Of a stretch of DNA of 21,124 nt, positions 1 through 7,718 are shown in pieces; within the stretch, counting starts at the first letter, position 1; each line of letters starts with the position of its first letter. The DNA is from an uncultured Bacteroidota bacterium. GTDB lineage: Bacteria > Bacteroidota > Rhodothermia > Rhodothermales > UBA10348. A model generated the notes under the pieces. The model made no database searches. It was not told the DNA's origin and saw nothing but the letters and a program-made list of their open reading frames with translations. Position numbers and translations under genes: made by a program. The stretch lies in NCBI GenBank assembly GCA_937893205.1, contig CALBJU010000446.1, positions 1 to 21,124 on the forward strand, read 5' to 3'.

Positions 1-850
1 GATCAGGACTCCCTTCGAGGCCGATGGCAAACGAGTGGATACGCGGCCACCAGGCACGGGTCAGGTCATCTTCTTCAATCCGATGGGCTTCGTACTTGCA
101 TGCCAGCGCCGCAATGATTGAAGAATCCAATCCTCCCGACAGGAGGACACCAAACGGAACGTCACTCATCAGCTGCCGGTGGACTGCCTCGGATAACGAT
201 TTTCTGATGATCTCTGGATCAGTTTGACCCTCGCTAACAACATCAAATGATTCCCATGTACGTTTTATATAGGAACGGGAGTCCTGGGCTTCGGCGCTAT
301 CCAGAATATGTCCGGGCAGAAACACCCGATACTGTTTACACGCTGGCTCCAGAGCCTTCAGTTCGGAAGCGAAGTAGGCGTGCCCCTCTGCATCGAAACC
401 TGCATAAAGAGGGACGACCCCCAGCGGGTCTCGGGCGACGATATAGCGCCTGTCGACATTGTCCCAGAGGACGAACGCAAAAATCCCATTGAGCCGCTTC
501 GCGAAATCAGGGCCGTATTTAATGAAAAGTGGAATGATGACTTCGCAATCGGACTCGGTCTGAAACGGATAGTCCGCCAGCTCCTCGCGAAGAGCCATAT
601 GATTATAGATTTCACCGTTGACGGCTAGCACGTACCGTCCATCTTCACTGACCAGGGGTTGTGCGCCGTGATGAACATCTACGATAGCCAATCGCTCGTG
701 GGCAAGAATTGCGTGCTCGTCAGAGTAAACACCGGACCAGTCTGGACCTCGATGTCGTTGCAATTTGCTGAGTGCAAGGGCCCGCTCGCGGAGCGGGGCT
801 CGCGGCTGATCACCGTCAAGAATGTCAAGAATGGCCAGAATGGAGCACAT
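1..850 (-). CDS. asnB: Asparagine synthetase B, glutamine-hydrolysing (N-terminal half, runs off the window)
   Basis: Makes asparagine from aspartate, ATP and glutamine in the cytosol. Reading the - strand from the ATG at 848-850 gives 283 uninterrupted codons to the window edge; E. coli AsnB has about 554 residues, so roughly half is present. The protein begins Met-Cys-Ser-Ile, and Cys2 is the class II glutamine amidotransferase nucleophile after Met removal. RHRGPDWSG, LAHERLAIVD, VLAVNGEIYNH and SDCEVI follow in the expected order, so the glutaminase domain is complete. The ATP-pyrophosphatase loop SGGLDSS is at residues 238-244. The synthetase domain is cut off by the window edge. The gene diverges from the ilv/leu operon, leaving a shared control region. 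Family assignment is secure. Confidence 0.95.
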   Translation of the reverse strand, partial: MCSILAILDILDGDQPRAPLRERALALSKLQRHRGPDWSGVYSDEHAILAHERLAIVDVHHGAQPLVSEDGRYVLAVNGEIYNHMALREELADYPFQTESDCEVIIPLFIKYGPDFAKRLNGIFAFVLWDNVDRRYIVARDPLGVVPLYAGFDAEGHAYFASELKALEPACKQYRVFLPGHILDSAEAQDSRSYIKRTWESFDVVSEGQTDPEIIRKSLSEAVHRQLMSDVPFGVLLSGGLDSSIIAALACKYEAHRIEEDDLTRAWWPRIHSFAIGLEGSPD

Positions 851-1176
851 AAATTGCCGTGGCTTGTCGGGTTGCCGCAGGATAAGGTGTGGAAGTGCAC
901 ATACTACACCCGGCCAGGTAGCAGATACCCTACCTCTCAGCGACCAGGGGAGCGATTATGGCGCGGTAGCGCTTCCGGATTCTTCACATAGCAACCTGTT
1001 GACTCACAACCGGTCTTCGCAGTAGTTTTGCGCCGTGCATCTTTTTTACGGAAGATCCTTTTTTACAGTAGATTAGTGGCGGAAGGTCCATCTGACTTTT
1101 CTCCAAAAAGAAATCCTTGCATACTCAACACTCGATAGCGACTCTGGCAATTCTTTCCCCTCGGAAAGACGAAAGC
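851..1176. other. Divergent intergenic control region between asnB and the ilv leader
   Basis: No protein gene is supported here. The region holds a probable promoter for the ilv operon (998-1030). It also holds two near-identical direct repeats, CGGAAGATCC at 1049-1058 and CGGAAGGTCC at 1080-1089, 31 bp apart, about three helical turns. I looked for an asnB promoter on the - strand and found only an isolated CATAAT without a matching upstream element, so none is called. The stretch 1037-1176 would be untranslated leader RNA if the proposed promoter is right. Confidence 0.5.
998..1030 (+). promoter_or_regulatory. Probable promoter of the ilv/leu operon (Bacteroidota-like)
   Basis: GTTG at 998-1001 is followed after 21 bases by TAGTTTTG at 1023-1030. 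This matches the Bacteroidota consensus TTTG, 19-21 bases, TAnnTTTG exactly in the downstream element and in three of four positions upstream. Transcription would start near 1036-1038, giving a leader RNA of about 325 nt before ilvD. An alternative weak start region is TTGCATACT around 1117-1125, which lacks a partner element. Confidence 0.4.
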
Positions 1177-1278
1177 ATGCTATGGTTAAATGACCGCTCG
1201 ATTTCGATTCTAAATGTTGACCTGGCTCTAGCGAGCCTCGTGCTCCTCTCCATTCTAATCAGCATCCTTATTAGCTGA
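1177..1278 (+). CDS. Branched-chain amino acid leader peptide (33 aa)
   Basis: This small ORF, ATG at 1177 to TGA at 1276-1278, lies 83 bases before the chosen ilvD start. Of its 33 residues 10 are Leu, 6 Ile and 2 Val, so 18 of 33 are the end products of the operon that follows. They are densest at residues 21-32 (LVLLSILISILI). Four of the ten Leu codons are CTA. The ATG is preceded by a purine-rich GGAAAGACGAAAG stretch. Position and composition are those expected of a regulatory leader peptide such as E. coli ilvL or leuL, where slow decoding of scarce Leu, Ile or Val tRNAs changes RNA folding. A hydrophobic membrane micropeptide is a less likely alternative; the residue choice and position argue for a leader. 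Confidence 0.75.
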   Translation: MLWLNDRSISILNVDLALASLVLLSILISILIS

Positions 1279-1344
1279 TACAACGGTCAACCCTGTAGCC
1301 GCTTCGAGCGGACATGCATATCGAGATGGGGTTGACACTACCCC
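1194..1344 (+). promoter_or_regulatory. ilv leader RNA with mutually exclusive hairpins
   Basis: Several pairings compete in the RNA. CCGCTCGA (1194-1201, early in the leader peptide) is complementary to TCGAGCGG (1304-1311), which can instead close a local hairpin with CCGCT (1299-1303). GTCAACCC (1286-1293) is complementary to GGGTTGAC (1329-1336), while the overlapping GGGGT (1328-1332) can pair with ACCCC (1340-1344) just before the ilvD ATG. GGCTC/GAGCC (1224-1237) forms a hairpin inside the peptide coding region. No hairpin is followed by a T run, so a classical intrinsic terminator is not visible. Translational control of ilvD, or Rho-dependent control, would fit better. Confidence 0.4.
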
Positions 1345-1361
1345 GAATCACGATACCGACA

Positions 1362-3077
1362 ATGTCCAAACACCTCAGCGATACTATAAAGAAAGGATTT
1401 ACGCGAGCTCCTCACAGGAGTCTGCTGAGGGCGACCGGTGCAATCCACTCTGACTCGGATTTCGAACTTCCATTCATTGGTGTATGCAATTCATACATCG
1501 ATCTGATACCCGGCCATGTTCATCTGCAGGAGTTCGGTCGAAACGTGAAGGAAGCCGTTCGGGCGGCCGGTGGTGTTCCATTTGAATTCAATACGATCGG
1601 AGTCGATGACGGCATAGCGATGGGCCATCTCGGAATGCGGTATTCGTTGCCGTCACGGGAGATCATTGCAGATTCTGTAGAAACGGTGGTCACAGCACAC
1701 TGCCTGGATGCCATCATCTGCATACCGAATTGTGATAAGATCGTCCCGGGGATGCTGATGGGAGCTCTTCGTTGCAATATCCCGACGATATTCGTTTCTG
1801 GCGGCCCCATGAAGGCAGGGCAGCTCGATGACGGTACCAAGATCGACCTGGTTTCGGTCTTTGAGGGTGTTGGAAAATATCAGCGGGGAGATCTGGACGA
1901 CAAAGGTCTGGACGAGCTTGAGCGATTAGCATGTCCAACCTGCGGCTCCTGCTCCGGGATGTTTACGGCCAATTCGATGAACTGCATCATGGAAGTACTG
2001 GGCCTCGCTCTGCCCGGAAATGGCTCGATTCTCGCGGTAGATCCTCGCCGAGAAGTACTGGCCAGGTCTGCTGCAACCCGCATTGTAGAAATGGTGGATG
2101 AAGACCTGAAGGCGCGAGACATTTTTACGGAAGCCGCCCTCGACGACGCATTCGCCCTCGACATGGCCTTGGGAGGTTCTACCAATACGATATTACACCT
2201 GCTGGCTGCCGCCCACGAGGCAGGTATCGATTACGATCTCCACAAGATCAACCAGATTTCTCAGCGGGTGCCCTACATCTGCAAAGTGGCGCCCGCCATT
2301 GCCGATGTGCATATGGAAGATGTGGAAGAAGCGGGCGGAGTGCCAGCGATCCTGGCCGAACTGGGGAAGGCCGGCATCCTGAACGCAGATCGGCTAACCG
2401 TGACCGGAGAGACCTTACAGGTGACGCTCGACAACGCCAAAAACAACAGGCCGGATATCATCAAGACCACGGAAAATCCTTTCAGGAAAACGGGCGGACT
2501 GTCTGTGTTATTCGGCAATCTGGCACCCGACGGTTGTGTCGTGAAAACCGGCGCGGTTGCCGAAGATATGTTGACCTTCACAGGCCGCGCAGTGATTTAT
2601 GAGAGCCAGGATGAGGCGGCGGCGGGTATCATGTCCGGAACGCTGGAAGCTGGTAGCGTCGTCATCATTCGATATGAGGGCCCGAAAGGAGGCCCGGGTA
2701 TGCCAGAGATGCTCCAGCCAACTTCGGCGCTGGTAGGAATGCGCCTGGATCACACCGTCGCGATGATTACAGACGGACGTTTTTCTGGAGGAACACGTGG
2801 CCTCTCCATCGGACACTGCTCTCCGGAAGCCGCCTCCGGTGGACCCATTGCAGCCGTCCAGGAAGGAGACGAGATCACAATCGATATCCCGAATTCGAGC
2901 GTCCATCTCCATCTGAGTGATGAAGAAATTGCTATTCGATTGGCCGCAGTCCCGCCGTTTGAGCCCCGAATCAAAGGCGGATATCTGGAACGCTACAGTT
3001 TTATGGTCTCAAGCGCTTCGACAGGAGCAATCCTGCAAGTGCCGACTTCCGTTCGTGAAACAGAATTCAATCAATAA
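1362..3077 (+). CDS. ilvD: Dihydroxy-acid dehydratase
   Basis: Removes water from 2,3-dihydroxy-isovalerate and 2,3-dihydroxy-3-methylvalerate to give the 2-keto acids for valine/leucine and isoleucine; an iron-sulphur enzyme of the IlvD/Edd family. The 571-residue product carries SDTIKKGF and HRSLLRATG at the N-terminus, GHVHL near residue 51, PNCDK at 122-126, CPTCGSCSGMF at 191-201, and GRFSGGTRG near the C-terminus, all family hallmarks. The frame is open upstream to an ATG at 1314, but residues before 1362 are not conserved and that stretch overlaps the leader hairpins, so the ATG at 1362 before the family start (MSKHLSDTIK) is preferred. First structural gene of the operon; 17 bases before ilvB. 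Probably controlled by the preceding leader. Confidence 0.95.
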   Translation: MSKHLSDTIKKGFTRAPHRSLLRATGAIHSDSDFELPFIGVCNSYIDLIPGHVHLQEFGRNVKEAVRAAGGVPFEFNTIGVDDGIAMGHLGMRYSLPSREIIADSVETVVTAHCLDAIICIPNCDKIVPGMLMGALRCNIPTIFVSGGPMKAGQLDDGTKIDLVSVFEGVGKYQRGDLDDKGLDELERLACPTCGSCSGMFTANSMNCIMEVLGLALPGNGSILAVDPRREVLARSAATRIVEMVDEDLKARDIFTEAALDDAFALDMALGGSTNTILHLLAAAHEAGIDYDLHKINQISQRVPYICKVAPAIADVHMEDVEEAGGVPAILAELGKAGILNADRLTVTGETLQVTLDNAKNNRPDIIKTTENPFRKTGGLSVLFGNLAPDGCVVKTGAVAEDMLTFTGRAVIYESQDEAAAGIMSGTLEAGSVVIIRYEGPKGGPGMPEMLQPTSALVGMRLDHTVAMITDGRFSGGTRGLSIGHCSPEAASGGPIAAVQEGDEITIDIPNSSVHLHLSDEEIAIRLAAVPPFEPRIKGGYLERYSFMVSSASTGAILQVPTSVRETEFNQ

Positions 3078-3094
3078 ACCGAATCAACCTCTCG

Positions 3095-4927
3095 ATGTCA
3101 CAGTCCATCGTACAACAATCCACGTCGCCCACAGCGTCGGCCGCTGCGTCGGCACAGGCAGCCATCGCTCCAAGCGGGGTGCAGTCCGTTGTCTCGGATC
3201 CTGAAACCACAACCGCAACCGGACTTGTGACTGGTGCAGAGATTCTAATTCGATCGCTGGAAGCAGAAGGCGTAGAAATTGTGTTCGGATACCCCGGTGG
3301 GGCGGTCATAGGCATCTACGACGAAATGCACCGGATCCAGCCTTCGTTTGAGCATATCCTTGTGCGCCATGAGCAGGGCGGAACGCATGCGGCGGAAGGG
3401 TACGCCAAGGCAACTGGAAAGGTGGGCACGGTACTTGTCACTTCGGGACCTGGAGCGACAAATTGCGTCACGGGAATTGCTGACGCGTACATGGATTCCA
3501 TTCCAATCGTAGTATTTACGGGACAGGTGCCCACGCACCTCATCGGAAACGATGCGTTTCAGGAATGCGATACGATCGGAATTACTCGCAGTATCACCAA
3601 GCACAGCTTTCTTGTTCGAGACGTAACGAAACTAGCGGAAACGGTTAAGAAGGCGTACTACATCGCCCGGACCGGCCGACCGGGTCCAGTAGTTGTGGAC
3701 CTCCCAAAGGATATGCTGGCGGCGAAGGCGCCATTTCACTACCCGGAAAGCGTGTCGATACGGGGGTATTCATTTGTCGGTAAGGGTGACCCGGCAATGG
3801 TCGAAAAAGCGGCACAGATGATTGCCGAATCGAAGCAACCCCTGTTATATGTTGGCGGTGGGACCATTATTTCGGAGGGCGCCGAACGGCTGACCCGTAT
3901 TGCCAGAAAAACCCGAATTCCGGTCACCACAACATTGCATGGCCTGGGTTCATTTCCAGAGGACGATTCGCTCTCGGTGGGAATGCTTGGAATGCATGGC
4001 ACCTGGTGCGCCAACCAGGCCGTTCAGCACGCCGACTTGCTTATTGCAGTCGGAGCCAGATTCGACGATCGGGTTACCGGCAAGATTGCAGCATGGGCAC
4101 CTCACGCAAAGATCATTCATATCGACATCGACCCGGCGTGTATCTCGAAAAATGTACCCGTCGATTGCCCCATTTTGGGCGATGTGAGCCTCGTGTTGGA
4201 GCAACTCGAACCTCTTCTAGCAGAAAAAGACACGACGGACTGGCTTCAGAAAATCGACATCTGGAGAAAGGAGTGTCCGTTGGATTTCGATAGAGATGGA
4301 CAGCTCAGACCGCAGGAAATCGTTCGGGCACTGCGAGACAAAACTGGGGGCCGAGCCATTGTTGTTACGGATGTGGGTCAAAATCAGATGTGGGGCGCCC
4401 AATTTTTCTCTTACCTCTCACCGCGAACCCATATCACCTCTGGTGGTCTCGGAACGATGGGATTTTCTCTGCCCGCGGCCATGGGAGCGGCCTTTGGGCT
4501 GAGAGGTGGAGCCGATCCAGTCATCTCAATCAACGGAGATGGGGGGGTACTCATGAACATTCAGGAGCTTGGAGTCGCCGCGGCCCACAAGTTGCCACTG
4601 AAGGTGGTCATTCTGAACAATTCTTACCTCGGGATGGTGCGTCAGTGGCAGGAGCTTTTCCACGATGAACGCTACAGTCACACTGATCTGACTCCCACGA
4701 ACCCAGACTTCGTCAAACTGGCAGAATCGTTTGGTTGCGTCGGTCTGCTGTGCGACAAACCGGAGGACATCCAGGCCACGATCGATGCCGCCTGGGAAGT
4801 CACAGACCGCCCTGTCGTCATGGATTTTAAGGTTATCACGCAGGAGAAAGTATTTCCAATGGTGCCCGCTGGGGCCGCTACCGGTGACATGATCACAGTA
4901 CAATTCAATTCCGAGAATACAGTCTGA
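3095..4927 (+). CDS. ilvB: Acetolactate synthase (acetohydroxyacid synthase), catalytic large subunit
   Basis: First common step of branched-chain amino acid synthesis: condenses two pyruvates, or pyruvate and 2-ketobutyrate, using ThDP, Mg2+ and FAD. Seen in the 610-residue product: VFGYPGGAVIGIYD (63-76), RHEQGGTHAAEGYA with the ThDP-activating Glu93, the TSGPGATN segment, and the ThDP/Mg motif NGDGGVLMN...LNNSYLGMVRQWQ in the C-terminal third. Order is the usual PP, central FAD-binding, PYR-type fold. The first 45 residues form an Ala/Ser/Thr/Gln-rich extension not needed for the fold; the next in-frame ATG (residue 78) is inside conserved sequence, so 3095 is kept. One base separates its TGA from the ilvN ATG, implying translational coupling with its regulatory partner. 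Confidence 0.96.
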   Translation: MSQSIVQQSTSPTASAAASAQAAIAPSGVQSVVSDPETTTATGLVTGAEILIRSLEAEGVEIVFGYPGGAVIGIYDEMHRIQPSFEHILVRHEQGGTHAAEGYAKATGKVGTVLVTSGPGATNCVTGIADAYMDSIPIVVFTGQVPTHLIGNDAFQECDTIGITRSITKHSFLVRDVTKLAETVKKAYYIARTGRPGPVVVDLPKDMLAAKAPFHYPESVSIRGYSFVGKGDPAMVEKAAQMIAESKQPLLYVGGGTIISEGAERLTRIARKTRIPVTTTLHGLGSFPEDDSLSVGMLGMHGTWCANQAVQHADLLIAVGARFDDRVTGKIAAWAPHAKIIHIDIDPACISKNVPVDCPILGDVSLVLEQLEPLLAEKDTTDWLQKIDIWRKECPLDFDRDGQLRPQEIVRALRDKTGGRAIVVTDVGQNQMWGAQFFSYLSPRTHITSGGLGTMGFSLPAAMGAAFGLRGGADPVISINGDGGVLMNIQELGVAAAHKLPLKVVILNNSYLGMVRQWQELFHDERYSHTDLTPTNPDFVKLAESFGCVGLLCDKPEDIQATIDAAWEVTDRPVVMDFKVITQEKVFPMVPAGAATGDMITVQFNSENTV

Positions 4928-4928
4928 T

Positions 4929-5503
4929 ATGAGTAACGAGACCCTCACACCCCAACAGCTGTTCAGAAAGCAGGCAGCAGGCGAAGCGATCAGTCCTGAG
5001 CAGGGAGAATCGGTTCATCGCCACGTCATTACCCTTCTCATAGAAAACACGCTGGGGGCCCTCAACAGGGTCGCAAATCTGTTTTCGCAGCGCGGTTTCA
5101 ATCTTGAAAGCGTTTCGGTAGGAGAGGCTAAAGATTTATCCAAGTCGCGAATGACGATCGTGACCACGGGCAACGATCGCATAATCGGACAGGTACTCAA
5201 ACAGTTGAATAGCCTCGTTGACACCCTGGTAGTAGAAGACGTGACCAACGTAGAGCATGTCGAGCGAGAGCTCTGCCTGGTCAAGGTCCGTTGCGACGCG
5301 AGTGAGCGCGCGGCACTGATCGCAGTGTGGACATCTTTCGCGCGAACATCGTGAACATCACACCAGACAGTCTCACTTTCGAAGTAACCGGTCCTCCCAC
5401 GAAGGTCAACGCATTCATCGGGATGATGAGGGATTACGATCTGCGCGAGGTCGCTCGAAGCGGTCGTGTAGCCATGAAGCGATCACTCGTATTCGAACAC
5501 TAG
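4929..5503 (+). pseudogene. ilvN: Acetolactate synthase regulatory small subunit, reading frame broken by a one-base loss
   Basis: Regulatory partner of IlvB; its ACT domain normally binds valine. The N-terminal part reads HVITLLIENTLGALNRVANLF, then RGFNLESVSVG, a typical IlvN ACT domain. At about 5325-5330 the frame is lost: as written, translation ends at TGA 5352-5354 (141 aa), with a non-homologous tail after Ala-Val. Re-reading one base restores AVVDIFRANIVNITPDS and a normal C-terminal domain to the TAG at 5501-5503, about 191 residues, the expected length. No slippery heptamer is present at the site. A GTG at 5351-5353 overlaps the stop (GTGA) and could restart a 50-residue fragment, but the break falls inside a domain, which argues against a natural split. 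Sequencing error or recent mutation are the simplest explanations. Confidence 0.85.
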
Positions 5504-5579
5504 ACCAAAGCCAGGTCCCTCGTCGGGACGCGAGCATCTTCAAACACCATCACTTGAACAACTGCGAAGAAAGATCAAA

Positions 5580-6599
5580 ATGAAAATGCATTACGATGCC
5601 GATCTGGGCATCATCCAGAACAAAAAAGTTGCCGTCATCGGTTATGGAAGCCAGGGACACGCTCATGCGCTTAATCTGTTCGAGAGCGGCGTAGACGTAG
5701 TCGTTGGGCTCAGAGAAGGATCCGCCACTGCCGAAGAAGTCCAGGCCAAGGGATTAAAGACCATGACGATCTCTGACGCAGCCCAATGGGCAGACGTGGT
5801 GATGATGCTCATTCCAGACCAGAATCAGAAACAGGTCTACGAATCGTCAGTCCGGCAACACATGACCGCTGGAAAAGCACTCGGCTTCGGACATGGATTC
5901 AATGTTCACTACGATCAGATTCAAGCGCCAGAAGGAGTCGACGTGTTCATGGTGGCTCCCAAATCTCCTGGTCATCTCGTCAGGCGCACATTTGAAGACG
6001 GAAAGGGCGTTCCATGTCTGGTTGCCGTGGCACAGGATGCTACCGGAAACGCGATGGATCTTGCCCTGAGTTGGGCGAAGGGGATCGGCGGTATGCGTGC
6101 AGGGGTGATCGAAACAAATTTCAAGGATGAAACCGAAACGGACCTGTTTGGAGAACAGGCCGTCCTCTGCGGAGGTAGCGTAGCGCTGGTACGGGCAGGA
6201 TTCGAGACGCTCGTGGAAGCCGGATACGACCCGGAACTTGCCTATTTCGAGTGCATGCACGAACTCAAGCTGATCGTGGACCTCTACTATGAAGGGGGCC
6301 TCGAAATGATGAATAAGTCGGTCAGCGATACGGCGGAGTACGGTGGGTATTCACGGGGTACGCGTGTAATAACCGAAACCGTAAAAAAGGAAATGAAAAA
6401 GATCCTTGAAGAGGTTCAGAGCGGAGCCTTCGCAAGAGAGTGGATTGCCGAGTGTGAGGCAGGCTGGCCAAATATGTCGGCTCTACGAAGCAAGTCGCGG
6501 AATCACCCCGTGGAAGTGGTCGGGAAGAAGCTCCGCAAAATGATGTCCTGGCTGAGCACTTCCGCCAAGGACACCGAGCCCGTTTCAGCAGAAGTCTAA
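5580..6599 (+). CDS. ilvC: Ketol-acid reductoisomerase (class I)
   Basis: Isomerises and reduces 2-acetolactate or 2-aceto-2-hydroxybutyrate with NADPH and Mg2+ to the dihydroxy acids used by IlvD. At 339 residues it is the short class I form. Visible are the dinucleotide-binding GYGSQGHAHALN (21-32), the cofactor loop VGLREGSAT (42-50) with Arg and Ser suited to an NADP phosphate, and the metal and substrate acids Asp188, Glu192, Glu224 and Glu228 in ETDLFGEQ and ECMHELK. A second ATG lies two codons in; the first (5580) is chosen because the start MKMHYDADLG matches the family. The 76-base gap after ilvN contains a small hairpin, GTCCC/GGGAC at 5515-5529, and nothing else recognised. Confidence 0.96.
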   Translation: MKMHYDADLGIIQNKKVAVIGYGSQGHAHALNLFESGVDVVVGLREGSATAEEVQAKGLKTMTISDAAQWADVVMMLIPDQNQKQVYESSVRQHMTAGKALGFGHGFNVHYDQIQAPEGVDVFMVAPKSPGHLVRRTFEDGKGVPCLVAVAQDATGNAMDLALSWAKGIGGMRAGVIETNFKDETETDLFGEQAVLCGGSVALVRAGFETLVEAGYDPELAYFECMHELKLIVDLYYEGGLEMMNKSVSDTAEYGGYSRGTRVITETVKKEMKKILEEVQSGAFAREWIAECEAGWPNMSALRSKSRNHPVEVVGKKLRKMMSWLSTSAKDTEPVSAEV

Positions 6600-6624
6600 T
6601 TCATTCAATTGTCGAGACATCGGA

Positions 6625-7716
6625 ATGAACGATCCATTCCATATTGTTCTACTTCCCGGAGATGGAATCGGTGAAGAGGTTACGACCTCTGCCCGCCGTG
6701 TCCTCGAAGCTGCCAGCGAACGCCTGGGACTCTCGCTGTCGTTCGAAGAGAAGGCTTTTGGTGGTGCAGGAATCGAGAGCAGCGGAAATCCGCTACCCGA
6801 CGGCACCCTCAAGGCTTGCAAAGAAGCTGATGCTGTCCTCCTGGGCGCCATCGGAGGTCCCGAGTGGGACCATCTTTCGGGTGAGCTGCGGCCGGAAGCA
6901 GGTCTATTGCGCCTCCGTGCTGAACTTGGTGTTTTCGCGAATCTGAGGCCGACGGTTGTTCCAGAGTCGCTGGCGCACCTGTCCATTCTTCCAGCAGAGC
7001 TTGTTGAGGGAGTCGACGTGCTCGTCGTTCGAGAGTTGACTGGCGGAATATATTTTGGAGAGCCAAGGGAGTACACTCCCACGAGGGCATTTGACACGAT
7101 GACCTACTCCGCGGACGAAATCGACCGGATAGCGCGTGTCGCGTTCGAGCGGGCGAGCCGCCGCAGGCAGAAAGTTACCTCGGTGGACAAGGCCAATGTC
7201 CTGGCGGTGTCGAGACTCTGGCGTGAACGAGTATCCTACATCGGCGCCAATGAGTACCCGGACATCGAACTGGTCCATATGTACGTGGACAATGCAGCAA
7301 TGCAGATGATCTTGAACCCGCTTCAGTTCGATGTTCTACTGACCGGAAATCTTTTCGGCGATATCCTTTCTGATCTTTCATCTACGCTCGTCGGGTCGCT
7401 CGGGCTGCTGCCCTCGGCATCTTTGGGCGGTATTACCCCGCTGTTTGAGCCGGTTCACGGGAGTGCTCCGGAATTGGCTGGCACCAATTCCGCTAACCCG
7501 ATTGGAGCGATCCTGAGTGGTGCCATGATGCTGGATGAACTGGGCGAGTATCCCGCGGCCATGCATATTGCTGAGGGGGTCTCCGGCGCTCTTGCTCTTG
7601 GTGCTCTTACCCAGGACCTGACGCCCGATGGTCGATCCCCAGTGAGCACGACAGAATTCACTGATCACGTTCTGGCATGTCTCAATGAGAGTGCCGTTTC
7701 TACACCTAATTTTTAA
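6625..7716 (+). CDS. leuB: 3-isopropylmalate dehydrogenase
   Basis: Oxidatively decarboxylates 3-isopropylmalate with NAD+, giving 2-ketoisocaproate for leucine. The 363-residue product has the usual LeuB length. It starts with IVLLPGDGIGEEV (7-19), has the substrate-arginine segment LRAELGVFANLRP, VVRELTGGIYFG, VDKANVL with the catalytic Lys, the metal-binding GDILSDLSS, and the NAD-binding HGSAPELAGTNSANP, in the normal order. It follows ilvC by 25 bases and sits 2 bases before leuA, so it is in the same transcription unit. LeuB is separated from leuCD by leuA, a gene order different from enteric leuABCD. Confidence 0.95.
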   Translation: MNDPFHIVLLPGDGIGEEVTTSARRVLEAASERLGLSLSFEEKAFGGAGIESSGNPLPDGTLKACKEADAVLLGAIGGPEWDHLSGELRPEAGLLRLRAELGVFANLRPTVVPESLAHLSILPAELVEGVDVLVVRELTGGIYFGEPREYTPTRAFDTMTYSADEIDRIARVAFERASRRRQKVTSVDKANVLAVSRLWRERVSYIGANEYPDIELVHMYVDNAAMQMILNPLQFDVLLTGNLFGDILSDLSSTLVGSLGLLPSASLGGITPLFEPVHGSAPELAGTNSANPIGAILSGAMMLDELGEYPAAMHIAEGVSGALALGALTQDLTPDGRSPVSTTEFTDHVLACLNESAVSTPNF

Positions 7717-7718
7717 CG

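Noticed and set aside
659..991. 110-codon + strand ORF opposite and beyond asnB
   Set aside because: It is antisense to the well-supported asnB start region and has no family features.
1037..1066. Hairpin ATCTT/AAGAT followed by CCTTTTTT as a terminator
   Set aside because: The stem is only five A/T-rich pairs, and it would lie just after the proposed ilv promoter; too weak to call.
1332..1360. TTGACA at 1332-1337 as a promoter for ilvD
   Set aside because: No acceptable -10 element lies at the right spacing, and the bases take part in the leader pairings.
1314..1361. Upstream in-frame ATG giving ilvD 16 extra residues
   Set aside because: The added residues are not conserved in the family and overlap the leader hairpins; the start at 1362 matches the family N-terminus.
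5318..5335. Programmed ribosomal frameshift in ilvN
   Set aside because: No slippery heptamer and no obvious stimulatory structure; mutation or sequencing error is simpler.
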